Source: Lachnospiraceae bacterium (lineage in GTDB: Bacteria; Bacillota_A; Clostridia; Lachnospirales; Lachnospiraceae). Taken from it: a stretch of 8,521 nt of DNA. A program made the translations under genes and the position numbers. The stretch's first letter is position 1, and every line of letters begins with the position of its first letter. Under the pieces are notes generated by a model. The model was not told where the DNA came from. It saw only the letters and a program-made list of their open reading frames with translations, and made no database searches. Below are positions 1-6,707 of this stretch, piece after piece. The stretch covers positions 1-8,521 of the forward strand of contig JAFZRD010000150.1 in assembly GCA_017620055.1 (NCBI GenBank), in the 5' to 3' direction.

Positions 1-2
1 AT

Positions 3-1016
3 ATGATCAACCGCGCTTATATCGTTTACAATGTGGCTCCTGCACTTAGGGAAACGGAGACTCTGTACGGATACGTTATGGATGAGTTCTCCATGCCGAT
101 GGAAGATGCAAAGATAGTTGTGAAGTCGGAATCGGATGACACGGTCATTGCGGAGTCATCAACCGACGGAGACGGTTATTATAAGGTTGTCATTGACTGC
201 ACGGATGATGATACATACAGCGTTACCGCCGGCAAGGATACCCTTAACGAAGTCGGAGTGTACGGGATCACGGCTAAGTTCGGTTCCGGTAAATATGCGG
301 TTGAGCCCATTTACATGGGATACACAAATAACGGAACCCTTTACCCGTCCCAGTTTGTCGTAAGGGATGCGACCGATCCAAATGTTCCCCTTTCGGGAGC
401 CGGCATCATGATAAGAAGGGGCTTCAACAATCGTACAGGCGAGGTCGTACAGACGGGATCGCTTGATGATAACGGAACAGGAACGGTGTCGCTGACTTCC
501 GGAAGCTATACGGCAGAGATATCAAAGGGCGGATATGAGACGTTGTATCTGTCAGTCATAATAAGACTTGATCACCAGTTTGCCGTAGGGTTTGCAATGC
601 CGGATGTGGGAGAGGATACATTCAGGACCGTGGTGTCCTGGGAATCTGCTCCGCTCGACCTGTGTTCAAAAGCCATATCGTCCAACAGGGCAAGAGTCAT
701 AACATCTCCTGTTGACAGCCTCGGACTGACAACGGCTGAGTGCGTTACGATCGACAAAGCCGGAACGGATGACTACAGATTCTACGTGACGGATTTCGGA
801 AGCATTACGACGGCGGATGTGATGTCATACAACATGACAGGATCATGTGCATATGTTGATGTTTACAATTCCGACGGACTACTCGGCAAATTCCATGTAC
901 CTGTAGCTTCAGCGGGTGTTGTCTGGGAAGCGTTCGAGATACATAACGGATCGGTACTGCCGATCAATTCGTATTTCTATGCGGTCGATGATGATACTCT
1001 GTGGAAAACAAAATAG
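3..1016 (+). CDS. Secreted/surface protein with carboxypeptidase-regulatory-like beta domains, C-terminal part (5' partial)
   Basis: The frame is open from the window edge and the first ATG lies 2 bases in, so no ribosome binding site or signal peptide can be seen; this is probably the C-terminal 337 residues of a longer protein. Residues about 21-75 (LYGYVMDEFSMPMEDAKIVV, then a TDGDGYY turn) look like a CarboxypepD_reg-like beta sandwich. Residues about 117-187 look like a second one (PLSGAGIMI, then SGSYTAEISKGGYE). Residues about 207-320 (VVSWESAPLDLCSKA, DDYRFYVTDFGS, VDVYNSDG, VVWEAFEIHNGSVLPIN) resemble the YfaP/DUF2135-type beta domain found at the end of bacterial surface proteins. 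Such modules usually act outside the cell in adhesion or carbohydrate display; no catalytic residues are apparent. It ends with TAG at 1014-1016, with no terminator before the next promoter. Exact function is unknown. Confidence 0.75.
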   Translation: MINRAYIVYNVAPALRETETLYGYVMDEFSMPMEDAKIVVKSESDDTVIAESSTDGDGYYKVVIDCTDDDTYSVTAGKDTLNEVGVYGITAKFGSGKYAVEPIYMGYTNNGTLYPSQFVVRDATDPNVPLSGAGIMIRRGFNNRTGEVVQTGSLDDNGTGTVSLTSGSYTAEISKGGYETLYLSVIIRLDHQFAVGFAMPDVGEDTFRTVVSWESAPLDLCSKAISSNRARVITSPVDSLGLTTAECVTIDKAGTDDYRFYVTDFGSITTADVMSYNMTGSCAYVDVYNSDGLLGKFHVPVASAGVVWEAFEIHNGSVLPINSYFYAVDDDTLWKTK

Positions 1017-1030
1017 AAATTTGATATAAT
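1002..1030 (+). promoter_or_regulatory. Extended -10 sigma-A type promoter for the transketolase operon
   Basis: A perfect TATAAT lies at 1025-1030, preceded by TGA at 1022-1024, giving an extended -10 (TGnTATAAT). A weaker -35-like TGGAAA (4 of 6 to TTGACA) lies at 1002-1007, with a 17-base spacer. The -35 sits in the last codons of the upstream gene and the start point would be near 1037, leaving a leader of about 47 bases before the ATG at 1084. No operator-like palindrome is obvious around it. Confidence 0.65.
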
Positions 1031-1083
1031 CTCTATTACTTTGAAAACCTGGCAGACAATAAAAATAAAGAAAGGATCACGTC

Positions 1084-1920
1084 ATGAACAATTTGGATTT
1101 AGCTAAAACAGCCAATGAAATCCGTAAAGGTATCGTTACGGCAGTTCATTCGGCTAAGGCCGGTCATCCCGGCGGATCATTGTCCTGTGCGGATCTTATG
1201 ACATTTCTCTATTTTGAGGAAATGAACATAGATCCCAAGAACCCCAAAAAGGAAGACAGGGACAGGTTCGTTCTTTCAAAAGGACACTGCGCCCCCGCTC
1301 TTTATTCCGCTCTCGCACACAGAGGTTATTTCCCGGTTGAGGAGCTGACAACGCTTCGTAAGCTCGGTTCCCACCTTCAGGGACATCCCTGCATGCAGCA
1401 CACTCCCGGTGTGGATATGTCCAGCGGTTCTCTCGGACAGGGAATATCCGTTGCAGCCGGAATGGCGCTGTCGGCAAAGCTCTCAAACGACTCATACAGA
1501 GTATATACGCTTCTCGGCGACGGTGAGATCGCCGAAGGACAGGTTTGGGAAGCAGCGATGTTTGCCGGACACAAGAAGCTTGACAACTTTGTCGTCATCG
1601 TTGACAACAACGGTCTTCAGATCGACGGTAAAGTAGAGGATGTATGTAATCCGTATCCCATAGACAAGAAATTTGAAGCATTCAATTTCCATGTGATCAA
1701 TATCGATGCACATGATTTTGACCAGATCCGCGCGGCTTTTGCCGAAGCAAAAGCAACGAAGGGTATGCCTACGGCCATCATAATGAAGTCCGTCAAAGGA
1801 AAGGGCGTTTCATTCATGGAGAACCAGGCAGGATGGCACGGAAAGGCACCCAATGACGAACAGTATGAGACAGCCATGAAGGATCTCGAGAAAGTAGGTG
1901 AAGCATTATGTCAGAAGTAG
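1084..1920 (+). CDS. Transketolase, N-terminal (ThDP/pyrophosphate-binding) subunit
   Basis: This is the N-terminal half of a split transketolase. It works with the next gene product to move two-carbon ketol units between xylulose-5-phosphate and ribose-5-phosphate or erythrose-4-phosphate in the cytoplasm. Visible motifs are GHPGG with His28, SKGH with His68, the ThDP/Mg motif from GDGE (145-148) to NN (175-176), and WHGKAP with His252. At 278 residues it has the usual length for the split N subunit. An AAAGGA ribosome binding site at 1071-1076 lies 7 bases before the ATG. The 3' end overlaps the next gene by 13 bases, which suits equimolar production of two subunits of one enzyme. Split transketolases are common in Clostridia and archaea. 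A related thiamine enzyme (DXS-like) is unlikely given the motif set and the partner. Confidence 0.96.
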   Translation: MNNLDLAKTANEIRKGIVTAVHSAKAGHPGGSLSCADLMTFLYFEEMNIDPKNPKKEDRDRFVLSKGHCAPALYSALAHRGYFPVEELTTLRKLGSHLQGHPCMQHTPGVDMSSGSLGQGISVAAGMALSAKLSNDSYRVYTLLGDGEIAEGQVWEAAMFAGHKKLDNFVVIVDNNGLQIDGKVEDVCNPYPIDKKFEAFNFHVINIDAHDFDQIRAAFAEAKATKGMPTAIIMKSVKGKGVSFMENQAGWHGKAPNDEQYETAMKDLEKVGEALCQK

Positions 1921-2849
1921 AAAAGATCGCAACCAGAGCCAGTTACGGCAACGCACTTGTTGAACTGGGCAATGAGCATGATGACCTTGTAGTATTAACG
2001 GCTGACCTTGCTGCAGCTACCATGACAGGTACCTTTGCAAAGGCTCATCCCGATAAGCATATCAACTGCGGTATCGCCGAAGCCAACATGACATGTATCG
2101 CGGCGGGACTTGCCGCAACCGGAAAGGTTCCTTTTGCAAGTTCGTTCGCAATGTTCTCGGCAGGAAGAGCATTTGAGCAGGTACGTAACTCGATCGGATA
2201 TCCTCATCTCAATGTCAAGATCGGTGCAACACATGCCGGCGTATCCGTAGGAGAAGACGGTGCATCCCATCAGTGTAATGAGGATATCGCACTTATGCGT
2301 ACGATCCCCGGAATGGTGATCATCAATCCCGCGGACGATGTTGAAGCAAGAGCTGCGGTCAGGGCAGCTTATGAATATGTCGGTCCGGTATATATGCGGT
2401 TCGGTCGTGCGGCTGTACCGGTGTTCAATGACGAGAAGACATATAAGTTTGAAATGGGCAAAGGCATTGTTCTTCGCGAAGGATCCGATGTTTCCATCAT
2501 CGCAACGGGGTCTACCGTTCCCGCTTCAATGGAAGCAGCAGACATGCTCGCAAAAGACGGTATAAATGCCGAAGTTATCAATATCCATACTATCAAACCT
2601 CTTGACGAGGAGCTGGTATTAAAGACGGCAAAGAAGACGGGGAAAGTCGTTACCGCCGAAGAGCATTCGGTAATAGGCGGACTCGGAAGCGCAGTATGCG
2701 ATGTTCTCTCGGAGAAGAATCCGACACCCGTGTTCAAGATAGGAATGCATGACGTATTCGGTGAGAGCGGTGCTGCAGCACAGCTTCTTCACAAGTATAA
2801 GCTTGATGCCGAAGGAATATACGAACAGGTTAAGCAGTTTGTAAAATGA
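1908..2849 (+). CDS. Transketolase, C-terminal (pyrimidine-binding and C-terminal domain) subunit
   Basis: This is the second half of the split transketolase. Residues about 5-165 form the pyrimidine-binding domain: CGIAEANM carries the conserved catalytic Glu58 that activates the thiamine ring, and THAGVSVGEDGASHQ (107-121) is the typical loop ending in a conserved His. Residues about 185-313 form the transketolase C-terminal domain (VSIIATGSTV, VINIHTIKPLD, TAEEHSVIGGLGSAV, FGESG). The 313-residue length is normal. The ATG at 1908 lies inside the end of the N-subunit gene, with AGGTGA at 1896-1901 as ribosome binding site, so the two are translationally coupled. Both subunits appear intact, so a functional heteromeric transketolase is expected. 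Confidence 0.96.
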   Translation: MSEVEKIATRASYGNALVELGNEHDDLVVLTADLAAATMTGTFAKAHPDKHINCGIAEANMTCIAAGLAATGKVPFASSFAMFSAGRAFEQVRNSIGYPHLNVKIGATHAGVSVGEDGASHQCNEDIALMRTIPGMVIINPADDVEARAAVRAAYEYVGPVYMRFGRAAVPVFNDEKTYKFEMGKGIVLREGSDVSIIATGSTVPASMEAADMLAKDGINAEVINIHTIKPLDEELVLKTAKKTGKVVTAEEHSVIGGLGSAVCDVLSEKNPTPVFKIGMHDVFGESGAAAQLLHKYKLDAEGIYEQVKQFVK

Positions 2850-2858
2850 TTCTGTAAT

Positions 2859-2908
2859 GTAGGGACGCGTCCCGTATGAGCTTAGGCTCGTATGGGACGT
2901 ATCCTTAT
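2859..2908 (+). repeat. Long imperfect inverted repeat (hairpin) between transketolase and isomerase-kinase genes; REP/MITE-like or weak terminator
   Basis: Arms 2859-2881 and 2886-2908 pair over 23 positions with one C-A mismatch and several G-U wobbles, around a TTAG loop. The 14 pairs nearest the loop (2868-2881 with 2886-2899) are unbroken apart from two G-U pairs. The left arm holds a perfect 12-base palindrome, GGGACGCGTCCC (2862-2873). The 3' side runs into TTATTT (2905-2910), a poor U-tract, so it may act as a weak terminator or an mRNA-processing or stabilising hairpin. The compensating G-U pattern and length also suit a small dispersed palindromic element. It fills almost the whole gap between two co-oriented genes. 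Confidence 0.7.
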
Positions 2909-2911
2909 TTG

Positions 2912-2917
2912 TGAGGG
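2912..2917 (+). promoter_or_regulatory. Ribosome binding site that sets the start of the isomerase-kinase fusion
   Basis: TGAGGG lies 5 bases before the ATG at 2923. A GTG at 2911 is in frame, but using it would put this Shine-Dalgarno sequence inside the coding region and leave none upstream, so 2923 is the better start. Confidence 0.75.
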
Positions 2918-2922
2918 ATGAT

Positions 2923-4659
2923 ATGAAAGAGCTGATCTTTCTTGAGCCTGTAGTCAAAAAGTGTATATGGGGCAAGGAATACTGGACGGTAAGTGCGCAT
3001 GAGAACGGAGACTGTCTTGTCAAAGGCGGTACGTATGACGGCATGCATCTGTCCGAAGTCTGGCGTGACCACAAGGAACTGTTCGGAGTGGATACGGGGG
3101 ATGATTTTCCTTTTATAGTAAAAGTCATTGACGCCAGGGATCCGCTCAGCATCCAGGTACATCCCGATAACGACTATGCATATGAGAATGACAACGGCGC
3201 CGCAGGCAAGACCGAGTGCTGGTATGTCATGGATTGTGACAGGGACGGATCGATAATAATCGGTCACAATGCAAAAACGCGGGAAGAAGCCTCACAGATG
3301 ATCGAGGAAGGCCGGTGGGATGATTTTCTCAGGGAGATCCCCGTCAAGAAGGGTGATTTCTTCCAGATCACACCGGGAACCGTGCATGCGATAAAGCAGA
3401 ACACGATGATCATGGAGATCCAGCAAAGTTCGGACGTCACGTACAGGCTGTATGATTACGGAAGGATCAGGAACGGCGTCCAGAGGGAGCTTCACGTCGA
3501 AAAGAGTCTTGATGTGATGAGGATCCCTCATACGGATGCGAGATGTTATACGAACGGCGTTAAGGGAAAGCTTGTTTCGTGCAGATACTACGATGTGGAC
3601 AGATACGATATATCGGGTTCGCGCGATTTTGAGAAGAACGATTCCTTTATGATCATTTCCGTCCTGAACGGTGAAGGCGGTATTGACGGAAGAAAGATAA
3701 ATGCAGGCGAATCGTTCATCGTGTCCGGCGGATACGGAGACTTCACGATATTCGGAAGCCTTACGATCATGGTCACGACGATACCGAAGCTTTACGGCGG
3801 ACTTGAAGCCGGCGGCACGAAGATGGTATGTGCTCTCGGATACGCGGACGGAACGATAATCGACCAGAGATCGTTCCCGACAACAACGCCGGATGAGTCG
3901 ATACCGAAAGTCATCGATTATTTCAAAGACAAAGATATATGCGCGCTCGGGATAGGTTCGTTCGGACCGGTGGATGTCAATTCGGATTCCGATACATACG
4001 GAATGATACTTGATTCACCCAAGCTCCCCTGGCAGCATTATCCGATCAAGAAGATACTTGAGGATGCACTGAAAGTTCCGATAAAGGTCGATACCGACGT
4101 TAACGGATCCTGTCTCGGAGAGATGACATTCGGCTGCGCCCAGAGAATGGACAATGTCGGATATGTCACGATCGGGACCGGAATAGGTGCGGGAATGGCG
4201 GTCAACGGACAGCTCGTTCACGGAATGGGGCATCCGGAGTTCGGACATATACTCGTGTCAAGGCTTCCGGAAGATGATTACAAGGGAAGCTGTCCTTTCC
4301 ATCCGACCTGTTTTGAGAGCCTGGCATCGGGTCCGGCGATACATGGAAGATGGGGAAAGAGTGCGGCCGACCTGTCGGACAGACCGGAAGTGTGGGAGAT
4401 GGAAGCCGATTATATCGCCCAGGGACTGATGGCCATGGTACTGACGATCTCACCGCGCAAGATCATTCTCGGCGGCGGAGTCATGCATCAGCAGCAGCTG
4501 TTCCCTCTTATAAGAAAAAAGCTTCTTGAAAAACTTGCGGGATATATACATGCGTCGGAGCTCGATGATATCGATGATTATATTGTTCCCGCATCCCTGA
4601 ATGACAATCAGGGGATAATGGGTGCGATCCAGCTTGGTGTTTTGGCCAGCATTGAATAG
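2923..4659 (+). CDS. manA: Bifunctional class I mannose-6-phosphate isomerase / ROK-family fructokinase (mannokinase) fusion
   Basis: The 578-residue protein is two complete enzymes in one chain. Residues 1 to about 287 are a Bacillus-type class I mannose-6-phosphate isomerase, with likely zinc ligands His80 (IQVHPDN), Glu98 (GKTECWYV) and His155 (TPGTVHAI), plus YRLYDYGR at 174-181. Residues about 290-578 are a ROK sugar kinase very like Bacillus GmuE/YdhR: ATP loop GGLEAGGTK (292-300), GIGSFGPV, TDVNGSCLGE with catalytic Asp392, TIGTGIGAG, HPEFGH (437-442) and the zinc-site Cys457, His460, Cys463. All key residues are present in both halves. Together they would convert mannose via mannose-6-phosphate to fructose-6-phosphate, and phosphorylate fructose directly. 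In B. subtilis the equivalents, gmuF and gmuE, are adjacent separate genes. Almost no linker separates the domains. The next gene starts 2 bases after the stop. Confidence 0.93.
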   Translation: MKELIFLEPVVKKCIWGKEYWTVSAHENGDCLVKGGTYDGMHLSEVWRDHKELFGVDTGDDFPFIVKVIDARDPLSIQVHPDNDYAYENDNGAAGKTECWYVMDCDRDGSIIIGHNAKTREEASQMIEEGRWDDFLREIPVKKGDFFQITPGTVHAIKQNTMIMEIQQSSDVTYRLYDYGRIRNGVQRELHVEKSLDVMRIPHTDARCYTNGVKGKLVSCRYYDVDRYDISGSRDFEKNDSFMIISVLNGEGGIDGRKINAGESFIVSGGYGDFTIFGSLTIMVTTIPKLYGGLEAGGTKMVCALGYADGTIIDQRSFPTTTPDESIPKVIDYFKDKDICALGIGSFGPVDVNSDSDTYGMILDSPKLPWQHYPIKKILEDALKVPIKVDTDVNGSCLGEMTFGCAQRMDNVGYVTIGTGIGAGMAVNGQLVHGMGHPEFGHILVSRLPEDDYKGSCPFHPTCFESLASGPAIHGRWGKSAADLSDRPEVWEMEADYIAQGLMAMVLTISPRKIILGGGVMHQQQLFPLIRKKLLEKLAGYIHASELDDIDDYIVPASLNDNQGIMGAIQLGVLASIE

Positions 4660-4661
4660 AC

Positions 4662-5852
4662 ATGGCGGAAATCAACGAAACATTAAAAGAAAAATACGAA
4701 GCCGCTCAAAATGATTTTGAGAAGAAGATACGCCGGCACAGAAGAGCCATCCTGTATCGTATAGTGATCGGGCTGGCGATCGTGATCGCGGTCATCGCCA
4801 GTGCTTATTATAACTATCAGAAGATGGTATATACCGACTATGATGTGATCAGGAAGATATCATATCCGGAAGCATCAAACGCAAGGTATCTCAAGTTTGA
4901 GGGAAATGTACTGCGATACAGTCAGGACGGCGCATCGGCTTTCAATATCGCAAACGACATGATCTGGAATGAGACTTTTGAGATGCAGAATCCGATCGTG
5001 GACGTTTGCAAGGATTACATCGCCATCGGCGATTACATGGGAACGACGATATATGTTTACAACAGCGCGGGACTGCAGGGAACCATAGATACGTCAACGC
5101 CTCTCAAGAGATTCTGCGTATCGGGAAACGGAAACGTTGCGGTCGTTCTTGAAGACAATGAAGTCACATGGGTCAAGCTCTACGATGTCAACGGAACCAA
5201 TATCGCAAGCGACCGAACGACGATGTCAAAGAGCGGATATCCCGTATGCATAGATATTTCCGAAGACGGCATCCTTCTTGCCGTGTCATATCTGTTCGTT
5301 GACAGCGGGATACTGTCAACGTCCGTCGCATATTATAACTTCGGGGCAGTCGGTCAGAACGAGGTCGACAATCTCGTGAGCGGATACAACTATTCCGGAA
5401 CGGTCGTTCCGCAGGTCTGCTTTATCAATCCGAACACAAGCTATGTTCTCGGCGACAACTGTTTCTCCATCTTCAAGGGTGCGGAGAAACCGGAGAAGGT
5501 GTTTGAAAAAGACATAGAAAAAGAAGTCCTGAGCGTGTTCAACAATGAGGATACGATCGTTCTCGTATATGAGGATGATGAGGGCGAGAACAAGTTCATT
5601 GCGGAAGTTTACAATGATAAAGGCGATCTAGTGACCACCCGGGGGTTTGACATGGATTACAGCAATATATCCCTCTACAAGGATATAATGGTCATCTATA
5701 ACAGCGAAGACTGTCAGATATACAACACCGCGGGACTGAAGAAGTTTGACGGGAAGTTCAATGAATCGGCGATCATCATCATTCCCGAAGAATCACGTTC
5801 GAGATTCCTGGTCGTTTATTCTGACGGAATGGAGGAGATCAAACTGAAATAA
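4662..5852 (+). CDS. DUF5711-like single-pass membrane protein with extracellular beta-propeller-like domain
   Basis: This 396-residue protein has a charged cytoplasmic head (1-28, ending KKIRRHRR), one membrane helix at about 29-50 (ILYRIVIGLAIVIAVIASAY), and a large outside domain in a positive-inside, type II arrangement. The outside domain repeats short strand-turn units such as IYVYNSAGLQG, VKLYDVNGTN, FIAEVYNDKGDLV and CQIYNTAGLKK, which suggests WD40/PQQ-like propeller blades. The stretch ISEDGILLAVSYLFVDSG (199-216) recalls the DUF5711 family of Lachnospiraceae; this assignment is from memory of the family. No enzymatic motif is visible. The ATG lies 2 bases after the stop of the fusion gene and lacks a good Shine-Dalgarno sequence, so it is probably translated by coupling. 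The function is unknown; an envelope role, perhaps with the CvpA-like neighbour, is inference. Confidence 0.8.
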   Translation: MAEINETLKEKYEAAQNDFEKKIRRHRRAILYRIVIGLAIVIAVIASAYYNYQKMVYTDYDVIRKISYPEASNARYLKFEGNVLRYSQDGASAFNIANDMIWNETFEMQNPIVDVCKDYIAIGDYMGTTIYVYNSAGLQGTIDTSTPLKRFCVSGNGNVAVVLEDNEVTWVKLYDVNGTNIASDRTTMSKSGYPVCIDISEDGILLAVSYLFVDSGILSTSVAYYNFGAVGQNEVDNLVSGYNYSGTVVPQVCFINPNTSYVLGDNCFSIFKGAEKPEKVFEKDIEKEVLSVFNNEDTIVLVYEDDEGENKFIAEVYNDKGDLVTTRGFDMDYSNISLYKDIMVIYNSEDCQIYNTAGLKKFDGKFNESAIIIIPEESRSRFLVVYSDGMEEIKLK

Positions 5853-5853
5853 T

Positions 5854-6555
5854 ATGGGGGATTATGTTTTACTTATAATCGTTCTCGCAGTGCTGCTGTT
5901 CGGAGCGGTCAAAGGATACAGAAGGGGTTTCCTGCGACTGGCGGTCTGGTTTGCCGGCCTTATCGCGGTTTTGTTCATCGTCACGAAGATATCCCCGTAT
6001 GTAAGTGATTTTCTTATTAAGAACACTTCTCTTTACGACAATGTCAGACAGCGGATAATCGTGGCATATGAGGAGAAGAACGCAAATGATATTCCCGATG
6101 ATTCATTCCGCGGGGATGAACGGGAAAACAGGGTCATAGATTCTTTCGGGTTTCCCGACCTGATCACGAATTCGATCAAATCGAACAACACAAGTGAGAT
6201 ATATGACAGACTGGCGGTAACGCTCTTTAAGGACTATATCTCCGGATATCTGTCGGCGCTTTCGATAAAGGCCGGAACATTTGTCGGTCTGTTTGTGATC
6301 CTTGCGATAATCCAGTGCGTACTCTTCCTTGCGATCAAAATACTCGAGAAGATACCTGTACTGCGGACATTCAACAGGCTGCTCGGGATGGCAACGGGAA
6401 TAACGCTGGCGCTCGTTCTTGTATGGGTATTCTTCATCGCTGTCATGATGTTCTTCGGGCGCTCGTTCGGCGCATGGGTATTCTCACAGGTGAAGGCGAG
6501 CAGGATACTTACGTACCTGTTCAACAACAACATCCTTTTCGAACTTGTAAAATAA
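5854..6555 (+). CDS. CvpA-family integral membrane protein
   Basis: The 233-residue protein has hydrophobic helices at about 3-19, 28-46, 139-163 and 178-201. The first two are joined by the short basic GYRRGFLR turn (21-28) typical of the CvpA/colicin V production family. A hydrophilic stretch of about 90 residues (50-138) separates the helix pairs and is longer than in E. coli CvpA. CvpA proteins sit in the cytoplasmic membrane; in Gram-negatives they affect envelope homeostasis and colicin V export, but the molecular activity is not established. No colicin-like gene is nearby, so a bacteriocin role is not supported. Only 1 base separates its ATG from the preceding stop. GGAGGAG at 5831-5837, inside the upstream gene, is 16 bases away, so coupling probably matters. 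It is the last gene before a terminator. Confidence 0.85.
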   Translation: MGDYVLLIIVLAVLLFGAVKGYRRGFLRLAVWFAGLIAVLFIVTKISPYVSDFLIKNTSLYDNVRQRIIVAYEEKNANDIPDDSFRGDERENRVIDSFGFPDLITNSIKSNNTSEIYDRLAVTLFKDYISGYLSALSIKAGTFVGLFVILAIIQCVLFLAIKILEKIPVLRTFNRLLGMATGITLALVLVWVFFIAVMMFFGRSFGAWVFSQVKASRILTYLFNNNILFELVK

Positions 6556-6569
6556 TCCACACAACATAC

Positions 6570-6620
6570 AAAATCCTACACTGGAAGATTTTATATTTTC
6601 AGAGTAGGATTTTTTATTTT
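6570..6620 (+). terminator. Intrinsic terminator ending the transketolase-to-CvpA operon
   Basis: Arms AAAATCCTAC (6570-6579) and GTAGGATTTT (6604-6613) pair perfectly. After an A-A mismatch the stem continues as CTGGAAG (6581-6587) with TTTTCAG (6596-6602), using two G-U pairs, around an 8-base loop. The sequence then runs on as a T-rich tract to 6620 (TTTTTT, A, TTTT). It lies 14 bases after the CvpA-like stop codon. Confidence 0.9.
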
Positions 6621-6640
6621 AATGAAAATCATATTGTAAT
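6613..6640 (+). promoter_or_regulatory. Possible promoter of the sugar-binding protein gene
   Basis: TGTAAT at 6635-6640 is a 5 of 6 match to the -10 consensus in an AT-rich stretch just after the terminator. The best -35 candidate, TTTATT at 6613-6618 with a 16-base spacer, is poor and overlaps the terminator T-tract. A promoter is required here because a strong terminator precedes a probably highly expressed gene, but its exact position is uncertain. Confidence 0.4.
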
Positions 6641-6659
6641 AAAGTGGTTTCATCCGAGT

Positions 6660-6684
6660 GAATCTTCTGGCAGTCAGGAGATTC
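6660..6684 (+). promoter_or_regulatory. Leader hairpin in the 5' untranslated region of the ChvE-like gene
   Basis: GAATCTTCTG (6660-6669) pairs with CAGGAGATTC (6675-6684) over 10 base pairs, one of them G-U, around a 5-base GCAGT loop. No T-tract follows, so it is not a terminator. It ends 10 bases before the Shine-Dalgarno sequence and may stabilise the transcript or shape ribosome access. It matches no riboswitch class that I recognise. Confidence 0.6.
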
Positions 6685-6694
6685 CCAAAAATTT

Positions 6695-6701
6695 AAGGAG
6701 G
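6695..6701 (+). promoter_or_regulatory. Strong ribosome binding site setting the start of the ChvE-like gene
   Basis: AAGGAGG is a near-perfect Shine-Dalgarno sequence. Two in-frame ATGs follow, at 6702 and 6708. The first touches the Shine-Dalgarno sequence directly; the second is at the ideal 6-base distance and begins a standard signal peptide (MKKKVLAA), so 6708 is chosen. Confidence 0.85.
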
Positions 6702-6707
6702 ATGAAT

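Noticed and set aside
2911..2922. GTG start 12 bases upstream of the isomerase-kinase ATG
   Set aside because: Using it would consume the TGAGGG Shine-Dalgarno sequence, and the family N-terminus begins naturally at MKELIFLEP.
2619..3267. Two minus-strand open frames across the transketolase C / isomerase junction
   Set aside because: They lie opposite well-supported genes and the palindrome, show no recognisable motif, and lack a convincing ribosome site.
5854..6555. Colicin V/bacteriocin production locus suggested by the CvpA name
   Set aside because: No precursor peptide, immunity, or peptidase-containing exporter gene is in the window; CvpA-family proteins are common housekeeping membrane proteins.
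6315..6707. In-frame upstream extension of the sugar-binding protein frame, adding 131 residues
   Set aside because: It overlaps the CvpA-like gene in another frame, runs through the terminator, and lacks a ribosome site; the signal peptide and AAGGAGG place the start at 6708.
6621..6707. Possible riboswitch or CcpA cre operator in the chvE leader
   Set aside because: I see one simple hairpin only, no known aptamer core, and no match to the cre consensus with its central CG.
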